DNA from: Kappaphycus alvarezii
Taxonomy: Eukaryota > Rhodophyta > Florideophyceae > Gigartinales > Solieriaceae
NCBI GenBank assembly: GCA_002205965.3
Contig: NADL03000512.1
Location: 1,860,001-1,924,000, forward strand
Direction: 5' to 3'
Length of the DNA: 64,000 bases
The notes below the pieces were generated by a model. The model was given only the letters and a program-made list of their open reading frames with translations, had not been told where the DNA came from and did no database searches. This document shows positions 36,700 to 47,865 of the stretch, piece after piece. The position numbers and the translations under genes were made by a program. Position 1 is the stretch's first letter; every line of letters starts with the position of its first letter.

Positions 36700-37233
36700 C
36701 TGTCGCCCGCACGTCCGCCAAGTCCCACGTCCGCGAAAGTGAATCGGCGAACTGGTTCACGGCCGACGGTATCCACCTCTCCTCGACCTGCATCCCCATT
36801 CCCTTCAGTAACGCCGCCGGCTTCCTCAGCTCCGACATCATCGGGCGCGATGCGGATACCATAGCTTTGAGAATGGTCACCACCGCTTGGTTGTACTCGT
36901 GCAACATCACTTGCCTCACCTCCAGTTTGGACACGTAGTCGGCGAAGTGCCCTTGCAGTAACAGCCGCACCGCCCGCAACTCCCTCAAAGTGATCGAGTT
37001 CGCTCTGTCGCCCGCCCCCCAAAAACCTTGACCCTCCAAAAACCCTACAACCTCTGACCCTCTTCGAACCCCAACGTTCCCCTATATCCCACGTCCGCCG
37101 CGTCGCTGTGCATCATAATATCCAGTCCGGCCTTTTTCAACTCTCTCCCCTTCCCCTGTATTAACGAACGCCAGTACCCCAAGTCCCGAAGCAATTGATC
37201 TTTTTTGCTGATCTCGGAGTATTTGCAGAACAT
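36700..37233 (-). pseudogene. RNase H domain of the DIRS-type element
   Basis: The first frame (37233-37045) ends with MMHSDAADVGYRGTLGF, matching the first RNase H strand with its catalytic Asp. After a frame change the next frame (37039-) has ITLRELRAVRLLL with the conserved Glu, then VRQVMLHEYNQAVVTILK, where family members usually have Asp-Asn, then WIPSAVNQFADSLSR. The last motif is typical of DIRS and pararetroviral RNase H tails. It would degrade the RNA strand during cDNA synthesis. Confidence 0.7.
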
Positions 37234-37299
37234 CTATTTCTTTTCCAGAAACTCTTTCAAGTTGATTGAAACTAAAAACACTTGAGGACCTTGTGTACA

Positions 37300-39950
37300 A
37301 GCGGTCAGTTGAAGATAAATTCTGGTCCAGTAGTGTTGTATTTCACTTCACAGGCCTTGCAGCTTTACAAGAATTGACTGCATCAACTGTACTGTAGATT
37401 AAAACCACTAGTAACCTCACAACTAGAGACAATAGGCACCTTGCTGTCATCACACTTCCCGTACAGTTATGCACACAGCTTTTGACCCCATTGGCGCACT
37501 TGGAGTAGTTACGCTCGAGTTGCACACTGGGACATTAGATCATGGCTTTACAAATAAAAAGTTGCTTTGCTATCCATTCCACATGGACCAATGTACTTCT
37601 TACATCTTGTCAGAGTATGTCACTACGAGAAAGATTTGCCGAGTGAGCGGGTTTGACCTGCGAAAACGTTATGGTCAAGTTGTTGGAAGAGTGTTACAAA
37701 CTATAAGCCCTTTGGTCCACTAAGGCTGGGACACAGAACCGAGTACACGATGACAAGAATTACCTCCCAATATGAGCTGTAAGCATAGAGATAATGCGTC
37801 TCAGTTTAGACCAAGAATAGATCACCAAAATTATTTTTGCTTGTGGTGCTATAGTAATAATGTCAGCTGCAATTCAAAAACTCCTCGATATCCTCCCGAA
37901 GCTATTAAGTTCAATTACTCTTCATTTAAGATCTAAAAATAGCATTACACGGCCTAGGGGAAAATAATCAATTTTATTCAGGCCCCTTAAAAGACTCTAT
38001 TCTCGAACCGTTCGTATTTCTTCGTTAACTGGCCTTGAATTTGGTATCATTTTTCGGGTAGCGCATAAAAAAATATAATAATTAGTCACTCTGACTATCC
38101 AGAGCTTCTGTACCAGTCTTAAATAGTACACAAGAGCTATAGCAGAAAATAAGGTTCCCAGAGATAATTTTTGGATTTGTGGTGTCCGATATTCTCTAAA
38201 GACCTTTCTTTTTACCTATTCTCAAACTGAAGTTTAAGAATCAAGTCATGTTGACCTTTATGACAAAATTAAGCGAGGGTCTGTAAAACGGAAACGTTTA
38301 TTCGCTCTATGGGAAAAGTTTTGCAACAACTTGTGCTAAATTTTCTAGAAGGCCTCGGGAATTGCTAAAAATGTGTCGATACTCCTGCTCTTCAAAAACT
38401 TTCAGCATTTATTGGAGCCATAAATTGAGTTTTGATCCTATGTTTGATGAAAACTACTTCGATTATTTGCTACTGGACGTAAATTCCCTTTTCATTCAAC
38501 CACGCTTTTTTTTACGAAAATACAAAACTTAGAGTCGATAAATACGAAGAGATCAAAAAACTGGATTGGACGATAGAAAATGTAATAATATCCGTTAAAA
38601 CCCGTTTCTGACTTAGGTAAAGGTTCCTTGTATACCTGATACAGGTGTAACTCTTCTTTTAGAAAGTTCAGGACTAGAGAAGGAATTATCAGCAAAATGT
38701 TCGATCCTATAAGGATAGATTGATCAATGAAACCGTTTCAGATCATTTTAAAGTTTTCCTATAAAGATAAATTGAATAAGATCCCACATGCAGGCAGTTA
38801 TTTCAATTTTAATCTCATCTTTTCCACAAATATGATACAATGGTCTGCAGTTGTGAAACTGGAGGAATAATGAGATTCTCATTCCCGTCCATAGTGCATA
38901 AAAAATACTTTCGGCCCCTGAAATTTGGTGTAGACTCCTACCACAGGTAACCATTTTGTAGTTTCGCCACTTTTGAAATATAGAAAGATCTTGAACCCCA
39001 TTAATGAGGATTATATGTTTCCTTTCTGTTCAAATTCGGGCCGCGAAAGGAGAAACATTGTCCTTTTTTTATTAATGGACCTTTTTGGGTCTATTAATTC
39101 ATAGGGAGGCTTCTCCGCGTTCACTTATTGTAATACTGAAGTGTTTTTCATTGCGCTAATCGAAACGAAAAGGATTTTTCCATCTATTTTTAATATTTTA
39201 TATACTAATTTCCAAATTTTCAGTCCTATTGCTTCCAAGATTCAATTACCTTGACCATTGGTTAGATTCTGGTATTATTGATTTTTTGACCTACAGGAGG
39301 GACTTCCTTAACAATGCTATAAAACAACATTTAAAATACATTTCTTAGGATGTTGTTTTCACACTTTCATGGTTTTTCATACGTATGTACGTCCAGAGGG
39401 CCTATTTACAACCATTTTTACTTTCAACATTCATTGAAACTCCTCTAGATTAATTAGGATATCAAAAAAGCTCATCGGTATAACTGCATTAATTGCAGAG
39501 GAAATGATTTTACGAAGTTTTTATCGCATTATTTAGTAAGATAAGTCCATATCTTTGGGGTTCTTCTTTTTTCTTGAATGTACAAATCTTTATTTTCACC
39601 ATCTCATGCTTTAGGTATATTTCGGGCTTTGGTGTCTTTTTGTTTAATGGTTGAATTGAAAGCTCATATCTGCTTCTCAGCTTAGATATGTGCGCCGCTG
39701 TAACCAAGAACAATAGGATGCATGTTGGCATTATGAGGTGTCTTGTCGTATAGCTCAGCCTTGTTCGTAAAGTTCATATCTAGTATCTTTCTTATTCGGG
39801 AGATGTCATAGAATTCGAATTCAGGAGGTGTCTCGTAGTCGCATCATGAAAACAAATTGCAAAATGACAACTTTTTCTTACGAATATTACACTTTTTTCA
39901 CCATTTGACCTTCTTTAACGACACTATAGGGCTTGTTTCGATGATATTTG
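37300..39950. other. AT-rich gene-free stretch
   Basis: Continues the desert interrupted by the DIRS-type remnant. Short frames (37469-37723, 38748-38954, 39510-39731) show no family features. Nothing else recognised. Confidence 0.5.
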
Positions 39951-41940
39951 CAATTATATCAAAAATATTTTTACTCTATTTAATTTTATCAATCCATTCG
40001 TAGTCGACGGTACCTATCAAACCACTCCATCATCTCATCCGCACATTTTTCAATTTTCCATCAACAAAATTCACCCCTCCACCTCACCATCAGGAAATCA
40101 ACGAGAGTCCTGGGTCTAATCAACGGCCTAGCTTTGATGGCACATATGCCACCAGACTTCGAAACATACCTTGAGAGGATGGACCGAGAATTCGTTCGGG
40201 AGTGGCTTCGTAATCAATCTGTGGAGGAAATAGATGAAGAGGAGGAGGCTAAGGTGGGCGTGGAGGGGTTAAAATATGAGTAGTACTTAGTAGACATGTT
40301 GGAATCATTGGTACAAAACCTTGGGGCAGTCGCTGCACTAGACGGAGAGGATATTTTGTGTTTAGGAGTAGTCTCGTAATATTCGGTTGGCATGTGGAGG
40401 AGGTTTACAATAATGTAAAATAATTGGGAGAGCTAAATATTGAGAATACAACTTTCTATCAGAGGAACATTCCGGATAACAGCTACAAAGGGGTCCTCAA
40501 AACGCTGTTATAAGTCATTGGCAGCCATAACAGGTGTTTTATTCGATGTTCAGCCTAGTCAACCAGAATTTCTCTTAACTGGGGCGAAAAACACAGTGCT
40601 AGAATATTCAAAATTTTAAATGGTGGCAACTTAGGCACACAACACATGTCTCTCGTTGATCTCAATATCCTGATGAAATGGTGGCACGTCTAAAATGCTC
40701 GGACACATAAAGAAACTGCATTTTACGATGACCGATTTATAGCAACTATAAAAATGATTGGTACGGGCGTGGTTGACAGCGTGATGGACATAAAGACATA
40801 CCTAAAGTTCTATTATCCTTATATTTACTCTGTCAGAGGTTTTTTTGTTAGATTATCGTTAGCTGCGGATTGACGATCTAACTCTAAGATTCAAGCTTAT
40901 AAATACTTCTAACAGCCTTGTGCGGCTCCGAAATGGATTACTAGTTGCTGTCAAATTGAGTTCTTCTTGATTACAATCGCCAACTCGATGGTCGGACGAC
41001 TTCGCAATACTACTCTTGTGCATACCATTGATATGTAACGGCCTAGTGTCTTCAATGTAATACATGAAAGAAGGTGAGTGTGTAGACTTATTACTAACTT
41101 TTTCAATACGGACGACCATTTCGAAGCTTCCAGGAGCAATTAATGATAGTATAGACCCATATTCGTATATAAGCAAAATCATAACATGTCACATCAAAAC
41201 TGTAGTCAGGTAGACAAATGAAGAAGAAATTCCACGTTTCAAAATGGAAAATGCACAACTAAATGTAACGCCAACAAGAGCATTAATCAAATATTCCTAA
41301 AATAGTCCGGAACAATCTTGGTCTTCATCAAAGAAGCCCAAAAGGTGCTTCATCGCATTTATTGAAAATGTCAATTCCAATAGAAATTTTAGAGAAAGCT
41401 ATCGATAATAGTGCCCTGTTCGACAAATTTTGTACGGCCGAGTTGAAAGTATGAATATTTTGGAGGAAATTTGTGGCTCCGATCTCTAGAACGAAAATTT
41501 TGAGGAGTAGATCTGGAAATTTTTCCTGATAGTATCTACAATTAGTCTTTCACATCTAAAAATTTCTCTTTATTGCGTACGAAAGTATTTAGTGTGGTTG
41601 TTTTAGACTATAGGGTTAACTAAAAAGTCTATACAGGCTGATTAAATTGATTCCTCTAGGGCAGTGAAAGCAAGTGGGGAGGCAACTTCAAGTGCAGACC
41701 CTAGTAGTTTAGATCACTTCATGGCCTTTAAATCATTTCTTTCACGTTAGCTGATGAGCACGGGTGGTAGACCCCGTCTTCACCATATTCAATTGTAGCC
41801 CCTCGACCCCCGTCCTTATCCACCTCTTCATGATCCACAACTATACTGCGGTAGCAATTTAGTCGCCCTTGATATCTCTGTTCTAGGATAATTACTTCTA
41901 AGAATATCATCCTCACCGATTAATTTCCATCAGACCTCAT
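39950..41940 (+). mobile_element. Unclassified repeat family F, copy 1
   Basis: Two parts match the copy at 45.5-46.85 kb in the same order: a small coding segment (about 40070-40283) and a 3' part (about 41525-41935). The 3' part includes TTAACTAAAAAGTCTATACA, then about 100 bp that can be read as protein on the minus strand. The middle, 40.3-41.5 kb, has no counterpart in the other copy and may be an insertion or the part lost there. The superfamily is unknown. Confidence 0.5.
40072..40283 (+). pseudogene. Family F small acidic-tailed protein, copy 1
   Basis: The open frame reads HLTIRKSTRVLGLINGLALM, then PPDFETYLERMDREFVREWL, then a Glu-rich tail ending at TAG 40281-40283. It matches the frame at 45832-45996 at the pattern LTIxKSxR...LALM...PxDxxxYxxRxDRExVREWxR, with many silent changes between the DNA copies. 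Conservation at protein level suggests selection on a protein in the active element. No start codon is evident here. Function unknown. Confidence 0.4.
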
Positions 41941-43808
41941 TTCCAGTTATCGGTCGGAAGCTTTAGTTGGTCAAAAGTGGTCCAATGGCGATGGTAGTTT
42001 CATGAGAGGTCTGCTGGATACTTTTATCTAGAATAGCATCAATATCATCACAGGTAGCTGGTAGGACGCCAAACGAGCGCAAAGCTTTTGCTGACTTTCT
42101 ATACGCATCTTCTTTACCCAGTTTTATAGGCCCTTCGCTTCTGACCTGTTGATGGTCCGAAGTAGGGCGAGCTTACGCCGTGTGTTTTTGGACTAGTTGA
42201 GTGCTTGCGCCCATGGCCTTTTGAAGCGCCCTGCTTCCCACAAATCTATTCTGTTCCTCATTTTGTCAGTAACGAAATGCCACCGGAATTCATTAGAGCA
42301 GGATTCCTGTTTTTAATTCAATGGCACGTGCCCCCTACATTGCTGGCAAAAGCCTAATTTTGACGATCGAAATTCGATCTATTTTTACCTCACTTACAGT
42401 CCTAACCCTAACTGTAATGCTACAGACTAACTGTGAGCCAACAGACGCGTGTCCCCCTAGGGCCCCTAACAGACCTTAGTCCTGGACCTGATACCACTAC
42501 GGGTCATGCCCTCTTACTGGTCCAGGTGTCGGGGATACTAATCACTAATCAAGATCTAACTCTACCCTAGGGGGCCTGACACTCACTTTATGACTAACTA
42601 TGTAGTTTACTGTAGATTAGCTAATGTAGGATGGTAGGTATCTAACTGCTACTTATAGCCGTTTCTTGAGCCCACGGCTCCTAACTAAGGAGGCATCCCT
42701 GTGCAGGCTCTGAGCAAAGCTCCCAACTCTTGTGACCTTGACGCCATCCTACCTTCTCAAGCGAGACATCTTTGTCTACTGCCGTGTTTATTCCGCTCGG
42801 CGTGTTCAACTAACCGTGTTCCCCCTGTTGGGTCACGCGTTTGTTTTGTTCGTTTCGTTTCGTTTCGTTTCGTTACCCTTTTAGGTCGTGGTACCGCCTT
42901 TGGCGCCTAAGTGGTTTGGCGTCTACACAAAAGTGAAACCACCCACTCGGGTATCGACGGAGATACCAACCCCGTCCGAAACCGGCTTCATTTGTTTCTG
43001 CCTCGCCTTAATCTGTCGTCCGACTTCCCAGGAGACCGGCTTCTGCCTTAATCTGTCTTCCTGTTGATTACATCGATCTTCGGGTCATACTCAAGCCTTC
43101 GGCACCGGTCTGGTATTACAACCCAGGGAAGGGTAACCTTCAGCCGTCCGAAGACTTCCAAGCCTCTACCACCATCCTCCGCGCTTCCCTGCCTGAAGGA
43201 ACAACACTTTGTTCTGTCTTTGGACCGCGGACGGAGCTACTGCAACGCAAGTTGCTTACAGAGAAAGCAGGACACGAACGCCTGGCGTCGCTGTGTGCTC
43301 TCTAGCTGTCGCTCATTGCCTAAGAGCTTTAATTTCAAGGGCACCCGTTACGCGCTAAGGCGCATTGCACCACCATTCCGAAAAGTCTGTAAGCATAATG
43401 AATGGAAACAAAAATATTTCCTAGAGCGCTTGAGATTCTCTTGAATTCTCAGCAAACCATGCGTTCAGTGCATCGCCCATATACTTTTTCATACGTCTCT
43501 GCCAAAAAACTGCGGAATGTTTTTTGTATATGCGACATGAAAAATACCAGTTTCTTAAAGATCTCTGTTAGAGAGGGTCGAGACTGTTCACAAAGATCGG
43601 CAGTTTTTGATGCGATGTTGTGCATCTGGTTTGGTACTGCCGAGCTGGGTCATCTGCAATAAGCACGATTGTATTTGACTCCACCGCTTCTACAGGTACA
43701 TGTTACAGGACAACCTAGTCCGTGCTAGCTATTAGAAACTTCCCTTCTGCCCCGCTTTCCGCAATAATAACTTCTTCTCCTCTCTGATATGGCTGTAAAC
43801 TACTGTAT
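41940..43808. other. Gene-poor stretch
   Basis: No recognised gene. The frame at 43064-43444 (126 codons, Cys- and Arg-containing) and 42701-42910 have no family features. It contains a CGTTT pentamer repeat at 42849-42875. A CCTTAATCTGTC block occurs twice (about 43005 and 43042). Confidence 0.4.
42849..42875 (+). repeat. CGTTT microsatellite
   Basis: Five tandem units, TTCGTTTCGTTTCGTTTCGT and on, the last unit ending CGTTA. Confidence 0.9.
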
Positions 43809-43979
43809 GTACCGCATCCAGACGCCTACGATGTCATAAACGAGGTGGCAAGAAGCGTTGAAGTCAGGGCCATGGAACCATTCGGTAAAGTTCGCAGGAT
43901 ACTCTTGAAAAGGTACGCTGCGGCTGCTGCCACGTGCAACGCGGCCAGTCTGCTCGTTGGACTCGAGCCAGCCTTCTAG
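43809..43979 (+). pseudogene. RLE-type LINE extreme C-terminal fragment
   Basis: The frame reads VPHPDAYDVINEVARSVEVR, AMEPFGKVRRILLKRYAAAA and ends at TAG 43977-43979. It matches the ends of the LINE frames at 59426-59884 and 47448-47759 (pattern VARxVxxRAMExxxKVRxIL...A...NAAxL). Only the last 56 codons remain, as expected of strong 5' truncation. Confidence 0.55.
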
Positions 43980-44690
43980 CCACTTTGAACCGGATTAATT
44001 CCGTTTCATGGTTCCCATTTGCCGACTACTTTGTACCAATTATTTAATGCGCTTTGAAACATGGGCTAACCTATTTTTCAATCATTAAAACAGCCCTATT
44101 TCCCCCCTAGAAATATGGTACCTTCTAACCGGACAGCCAGCCTACCGTCGCTGTTATCATAGTCCTACAATGACCCTCCGGTGCCAAGACAAAGGCCCTG
44201 AAATGGCATTTAATGTATAGGGCTCAATCGGGCCCGATATAAAAACCGGCCTACCCCTAATATAATTGAATACATGGCCTCTCGTAAGGGAACCAGTCCA
44301 ACTGAAGAACGACATCGACTGCTGCTCATTCTAAGCGCTTTGATTAAGCATCGAGCTGCGCTGGCGCTAAATCACTGTAAACTGCAACGAAATGACCTTT
44401 GATAGTGATGTTTTGTATTTAAATACAGTCCTTTTTTTCTCTGAAAAGCTGTAACAATGTCTCTGTTACAATCTTGGAAGAATCTAGAAGCTTTGTGTAA
44501 CCAGGTAGCGGTTTTATTGCTGAGTGTTTATTTTTCTCTACAGTTTTATTTGAATTGGAGCCCCACATCATCGTGTTGTTTCTTTAGTTATGTTCTAGAT
44601 AGTACTATTATTTAGTTACATTTCTACTTTCTAGTGCATTCTACTGAGCTGCAGCTCTGCAGGGTAATTTGAGTGGAGTTTTTCTGGACC
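43980..44690. other. Gene-free stretch
   Basis: No supported gene. A 43-codon frame from ATG 44275 (MASRKGTSPTEERHR...) is too short to judge. Confidence 0.35.
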
Positions 44691-44699
44691 TTCTCTCCT

Positions 44700-45455
44700 T
44701 TGTTTCACTTGTCCTCCGGCTACGGTGGTGTCCGCGGCCCATTGGCAGACCATGACACGCCGGCACCCCGGCCCTCACGTATATGAAGCCTCTCGCCCGC
44801 TCACCTGCGCCCACTGTAACCAAACGATGAACGCATTCGGGGACCACTCAGCGGACCTCTGCCCAGCCGGTTTCGTTCGCCCGCTTCGCCACAACTCGCT
44901 ACACAACGTTTTTGCCTACCATGCTGCTCGCGCTGCGGGCCTGGACTGCCAATACGAGGTCCCGCTCCTTGTCCCGGGAACAAATATCCGCCCTGCGGAC
45001 ATTCCCATACAACCCATCCCCTGCCCGTTGGACAACAGCTCCACCCCGTAGCCTGCGACCTTACCGTTTTCTCTCCGTTCAAACAAGGCGTGCGCACAAG
45101 GGCCACACAAATGGCCGGCGGCGCCGCCTACATTGCCCACAGAGACAAATTCAAAGACTTGGAGCGCAAACTGGTACACCGGATACCGCCCCCTTCGCAC
45201 AACACCCTCCAGGAACCGAACTTCAAGTTTCAGCCCCTGGCTGTCGACTGCTTGGGTGCCTCATTCCCCGCCTCTATTTTGTTCCTCGAAGACTTCATCC
45301 CGCGCATCGCAGAGAAGTTCAACAAAACCGCAGGAGTGATCCGAAGACGTATTTATCAGCGCATAAGTTGCACACTGTGGTCTTCTGTTGCAATGGCGAT
45401 TCCATCGCGAGCCCCACTGTACGTGCCTGACGGGGAACATTCGGTCACTTCTTAG
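44700..45455 (+). pseudogene. RLE-type LINE endonuclease end, one frameshift
   Basis: The first frame (44725-45051) has C-x2-C-x9-H-x4-C (CAHCNQTMNAFGDHSADLC), RHNSLHNVF, a QYEVPLLVPG segment and RPADI. A frame change near 45010-45020 leads to VACDLTVFSPFK and then a long open segment to TAG 45453-45455 containing FKFQPLAVDCLGASFPASIL and RRRIYQRISCTLWSSVA. The zinc motif plus RPADI/DLTV pair corresponds to the CCHC and PD-(D/E)xK endonuclease of R2-like LINEs. It is the best preserved of the fragments, close in sequence to the minus-strand copy at 7690-9188. The RT part is missing. Confidence 0.72.
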
Positions 45456-45831
45456 CTGTATAGTAAGTCCTGCACTGTACACGATAGATACTCAATGAAG
45501 TAAAGTTGCTCAACCACTCTGATGTGCGCAAATTCGCACACGAAAAAAAATCTAGAAGAGGACCAAAATTGTATACAGTATCCGAATTTGGAAGATATTT
45601 TTACAGTTTCTAAATTTGCAAGATATTTTTAATTTGGATGAGTGTCGCAAAATCATGGGTTCATTTTTTAATTTAAGACCCTGTGTCATTAATAGGTGCC
45701 GTTACTGTACATGTCCAAGGTCGTCTTACTTTTCGAAGACGTCGCAGTATTTAAAGTTCGAAATCGACGTCGTTGAATCAACCCCCCGCCATCAACTACC
45801 CATCAGCTCACCCCTTCCTTTGGCCCTTAAC

Positions 45832-45996
45832 ATGACCAACCTCCGCCCTTCCCTCACCATCACCAAGTCATCCCGAGGCCGTCGTCCACTCAACGCTTTG
45901 GCCCTGATGGAAAATGGTCCAACTGACTACGATGATTACTGTAGAAGGTTGGACCGGGAACGTGTTCGGGAGTGGATCCGCCGTAACTGCTTCTAG
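45832..45996 (+). CDS. Family F small basic protein with conserved VREW motif
   Basis: From ATG 45832 the frame gives 54 residues, starting MTNLRPSLTITKSSRGRRPL and containing NALALM and YCRRLDRERVREWIRRN. It stops at TAG 45994-45996. Directly after the TAG the same frame continues with an acidic tail (AEDAEEEEEE) like that of the other copy, so the TAG is probably a mutation in a protein of about 90 residues. Upstream codons in frame (from 45616) are not conserved and probably untranslated. Function unknown. Confidence 0.4.
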   Translation: MTNLRPSLTITKSSRGRRPLNALALMENGPTDYDDYCRRLDRERVREWIRRNCF

Positions 45997-46654
45997 CAGG
46001 CAGAAGATGCAGAGGAGGAAGAGGAGGAATGTGTGGATCCGTGGGAGCCACTAGTGTATAACGGTAGGGGGCTCCCATGGAGAATGAAGGGGAGACTGAG
46101 GGAGTAATTGTGATCTCTGACTCTTCTGACGAAGATAAAGGGAGGAGTAAACAGAAGGATGAGGGGATGAGGGGGAGGGAAACATGTAAAGTGTTGGATT
46201 ATTGATGGAGAAGCCAGAAATATGGACTAGGTGGTCCCGACTCTGGAACCGGATGGGGGAATCCTCAGTGATCTAGATATTTCGCAGGAGGCAATGGAGA
46301 TTTCTAGGCCGTTTGCGGATATTTGTGTGGACTGCCTGGGTGGGATGGATATTTTGGGGGAACTGTTTGGCTCTGATACAGAGGAGTAAGATATTAAGGA
46401 AAGAATGTATATATTTATCCTGATAGTGTCTGCTGTTAGTCTTTGTCGTTCACACGATTCCATTTGGTGTATTTTATGGTTCTTAGTATGTTTCTGTGAG
46501 ACTTTAGGGTTAGCCAAAAAGTCTATATAAGCTGAGTAAACTGCTTCCTCATGGAGAGGTCAAGCAAATTGGCAGACAACTGCAATTCAAGCTCCGAGTA
46601 GTAGGGAGTTGAGAGTCAACTTCAGACCCAAGAAAGAGTTTTCCTAAGGTGGTC

Positions 46655-46848
46655 CCAGAGCATCCGTGGTAGACCCTGCCCCTTCCATACTTACTTGTAG
46701 CCCTCTCAACTCTCTTCCATGCACATTCCTTTTTGTTCGTTCAACTATACCACAGTAGCACTTTTGTCGCTCGCAACACCTCCCTTTTGGGGTAGTTGGT
46801 TCTGAATATCTCTTCTCCTGACGATTTACCCCTATCACACTCCCTACA
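46655..46848 (-). other. Conserved minus-strand reading in family F 3' part
   Basis: The minus strand reads IFRTNYPKREVLRATKVLLW then YS. The corresponding frames are ILRSNYPRTEISRATKLLPQ at about 41910-41840 and ILRTNYLKKEVLQAIKELHW at about 61045-60975. Three diverged copies keep a similar reading, suggesting an antisense-oriented coding end in the parent element. Confidence 0.35.
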
Positions 46849-46856
46849 GTACTCAA

Positions 46857-47160
46857 TACTAACAAGTATGCGGTTACCCTCCCGTGTCTACCGAAATCCT
46901 CTCGCACGTCACTAATTGGTGATAAGGAGCCCCTATCTTCTACGGAAGCCGCCCCTATTATATTCAACCCCGAAGGCGTCTGCGGGCAGGCGTCAAATGG
47001 GCGCGCCAGTGAGCTTATTACGATCACAGGGATAGCCATGGATTTGCCTGTACAGGGTCTATACTTCACCTTGCTGGTGATGTAGTAGTGCTGGATGAGT
47101 TCTTTTTCCTTACACCTACCCATACCAGCCCATTTAAGTAAAGCACCCGATTTACCCAAA
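46857..47160 (+). repeat. Repeat G, copy 2
   Basis: Near-identical to 7189-7490, with the conserved frame ending at TAG 47083-47085. It abuts family F on the left and repeat C (47190-47258) on the right. Confidence 0.85.
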
Positions 47161-47189
47161 CATTAAAGCAAATAACCGCACTTAACTCG

Positions 47190-47406
47190 ATTGATCCTCA
47201 GATTAGGCCTCGTCTGTGCTATTGCTTTCATCAGGAAAATTAAGGAAACCACCCTATTTACCCGAGTGATCCTTGACAATAAAAACCACATTAAACCCAC
47301 CTACCCAAGTTTTACAATCAAAACCCTGATTTACCCTTGGGGGAAAATGTGGGGTGATGTAATATTTGAAAGATATGGTCGGTGGTGGTGGTGCGGAATA
47401 TCCTAG
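47190..47406 (+). mobile_element. MITE-like composite: repeat C plus family M terminus
   Basis: Repeat C (CATCAGGAAAATTAAGGAAA at about 47230) is followed by CCCACCTACCCAAGTTTTAC and, at 47338-47406, GGGGGAAAATGTGGGGTGAT with AAAGATATGGTCGGTGG. The same C-to-M order is seen at 9863-10094, which supports one element family. Confidence 0.45.
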
Positions 47407-47447
47407 GGTGCGCAGTAATACCTCTGAAATTGCCGTAAAAAGCCGGC

Positions 47448-47759
47448 TCAAGGCCCCCCCAGCAGACAGGCTGCGTTGGACATTACGGCAGCGGCAGCGT
47501 GCTTGTGAGTAAGTACCGTACGGACCTTACCAGATGCCTCCATCGCTCTAACAGCCACGTTCCGCGCGACGTCGGTTAGCACCCTATAGGGGTCCGGGTG
47601 CCACTCTCCGAGAGTAGATATAGGGATAGACATGAGCTTAGTTCTCCCGGAGATTGCAATAAAGGAATCATATCTTCTATGCTTCGCGGAGGCGGCGGCA
47701 TTGAACAAGTTACCCCTTGTTGCATGGAGAACATTGCTTTCGATGAAAAGCTGAATCAC
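47448..47759 (-). pseudogene. RLE-type LINE C-terminal fragment
   Basis: A minus-strand frame of 103 codons with TKLMSIPISTLGEWHPDPYR and VARNVAVRAMEASGKVRTVL, ending NAACLLGGP and a stop. It is homologous to the end of the frame at 59426-59884 (PISTLGGWHPAVF). The zinc and nuclease motifs are missing. Repeat E lies immediately upstream. Confidence 0.6.
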
Positions 47760-47764
47760 GCAAA

Positions 47765-47829
47765 TAATTTATGATTACCCCCCGCACTCGTCTGTGCGAC
47801 ATTGTAGGACTCATAAAGATCTACCACCA
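47765..47829 (+). repeat. Repeat E, copy 2
   Basis: Matches 12881-12945 almost base for base from TAATTTATGATTACC to AGATCTACCACCA. Confidence 0.8.
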
Positions 47830-47865
47830 ATGATTTGAAAGCCTTTGTGGTCCAAAGCAAGTTAA

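Larger units (their letters stand above)
35100..37260 (-). mobile_element. DIRS-order (tyrosine recombinase) retroelement remnant
   Basis: A GC-richer island inside AT-rich DNA. In minus-strand order it has an RNase H domain followed by a tyrosine recombinase, the arrangement of DIRS/Ngaro/PAT-type retroelements, which integrate with a recombinase instead of a DDE integrase. No reverse transcriptase can be read upstream (37260 and above, where AT-rich sequence resumes), so the element is 5'-truncated. Three frame changes (near 37045, 36330 and 36090) and a stop break the coding. Terminal repeats typical of the order were not found. Confidence 0.7.
45560..46850 (+). mobile_element. Unclassified repeat family F, copy 2
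   Basis: Shares the small-protein segment and the 3' part (46430-46848) with 39950-41940; the last about 115 bp also occur at 60950-61068. It ends at CTGACGATTTACCCC, the point where the 61-kb copy also stops matching. Between 46077 and 46390 lie two acidic frames, one with an EGVIVISDSSDEDK stretch. No transposase, RT or terminal repeats recognised. Confidence 0.5.

Noticed and set aside
36510-36938. 142-codon plus-strand frame in the DIRS-type remnant
   Set aside because: Antisense of the RNase H/recombinase coding; arises from the GC-rich composition.
35955-37022. 355-codon minus-strand frame as one large gene
   Set aside because: Most of it is a Gly/Arg/Val-rich frame out of register with the RNase H domain; only its end (about 36340-36090) is in the recombinase reading.
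42401-42413. CCTAACCCTAACT resembles a telomere repeat
   Set aside because: Only two units, inside unique sequence; chance or a very small interstitial remnant.
46644-47159. 171-codon minus-strand frame
   Set aside because: It runs across the junction of family F and repeat G and opposite the conserved frame of repeat G; only its family F end shows conserved reading, so it is not one gene.
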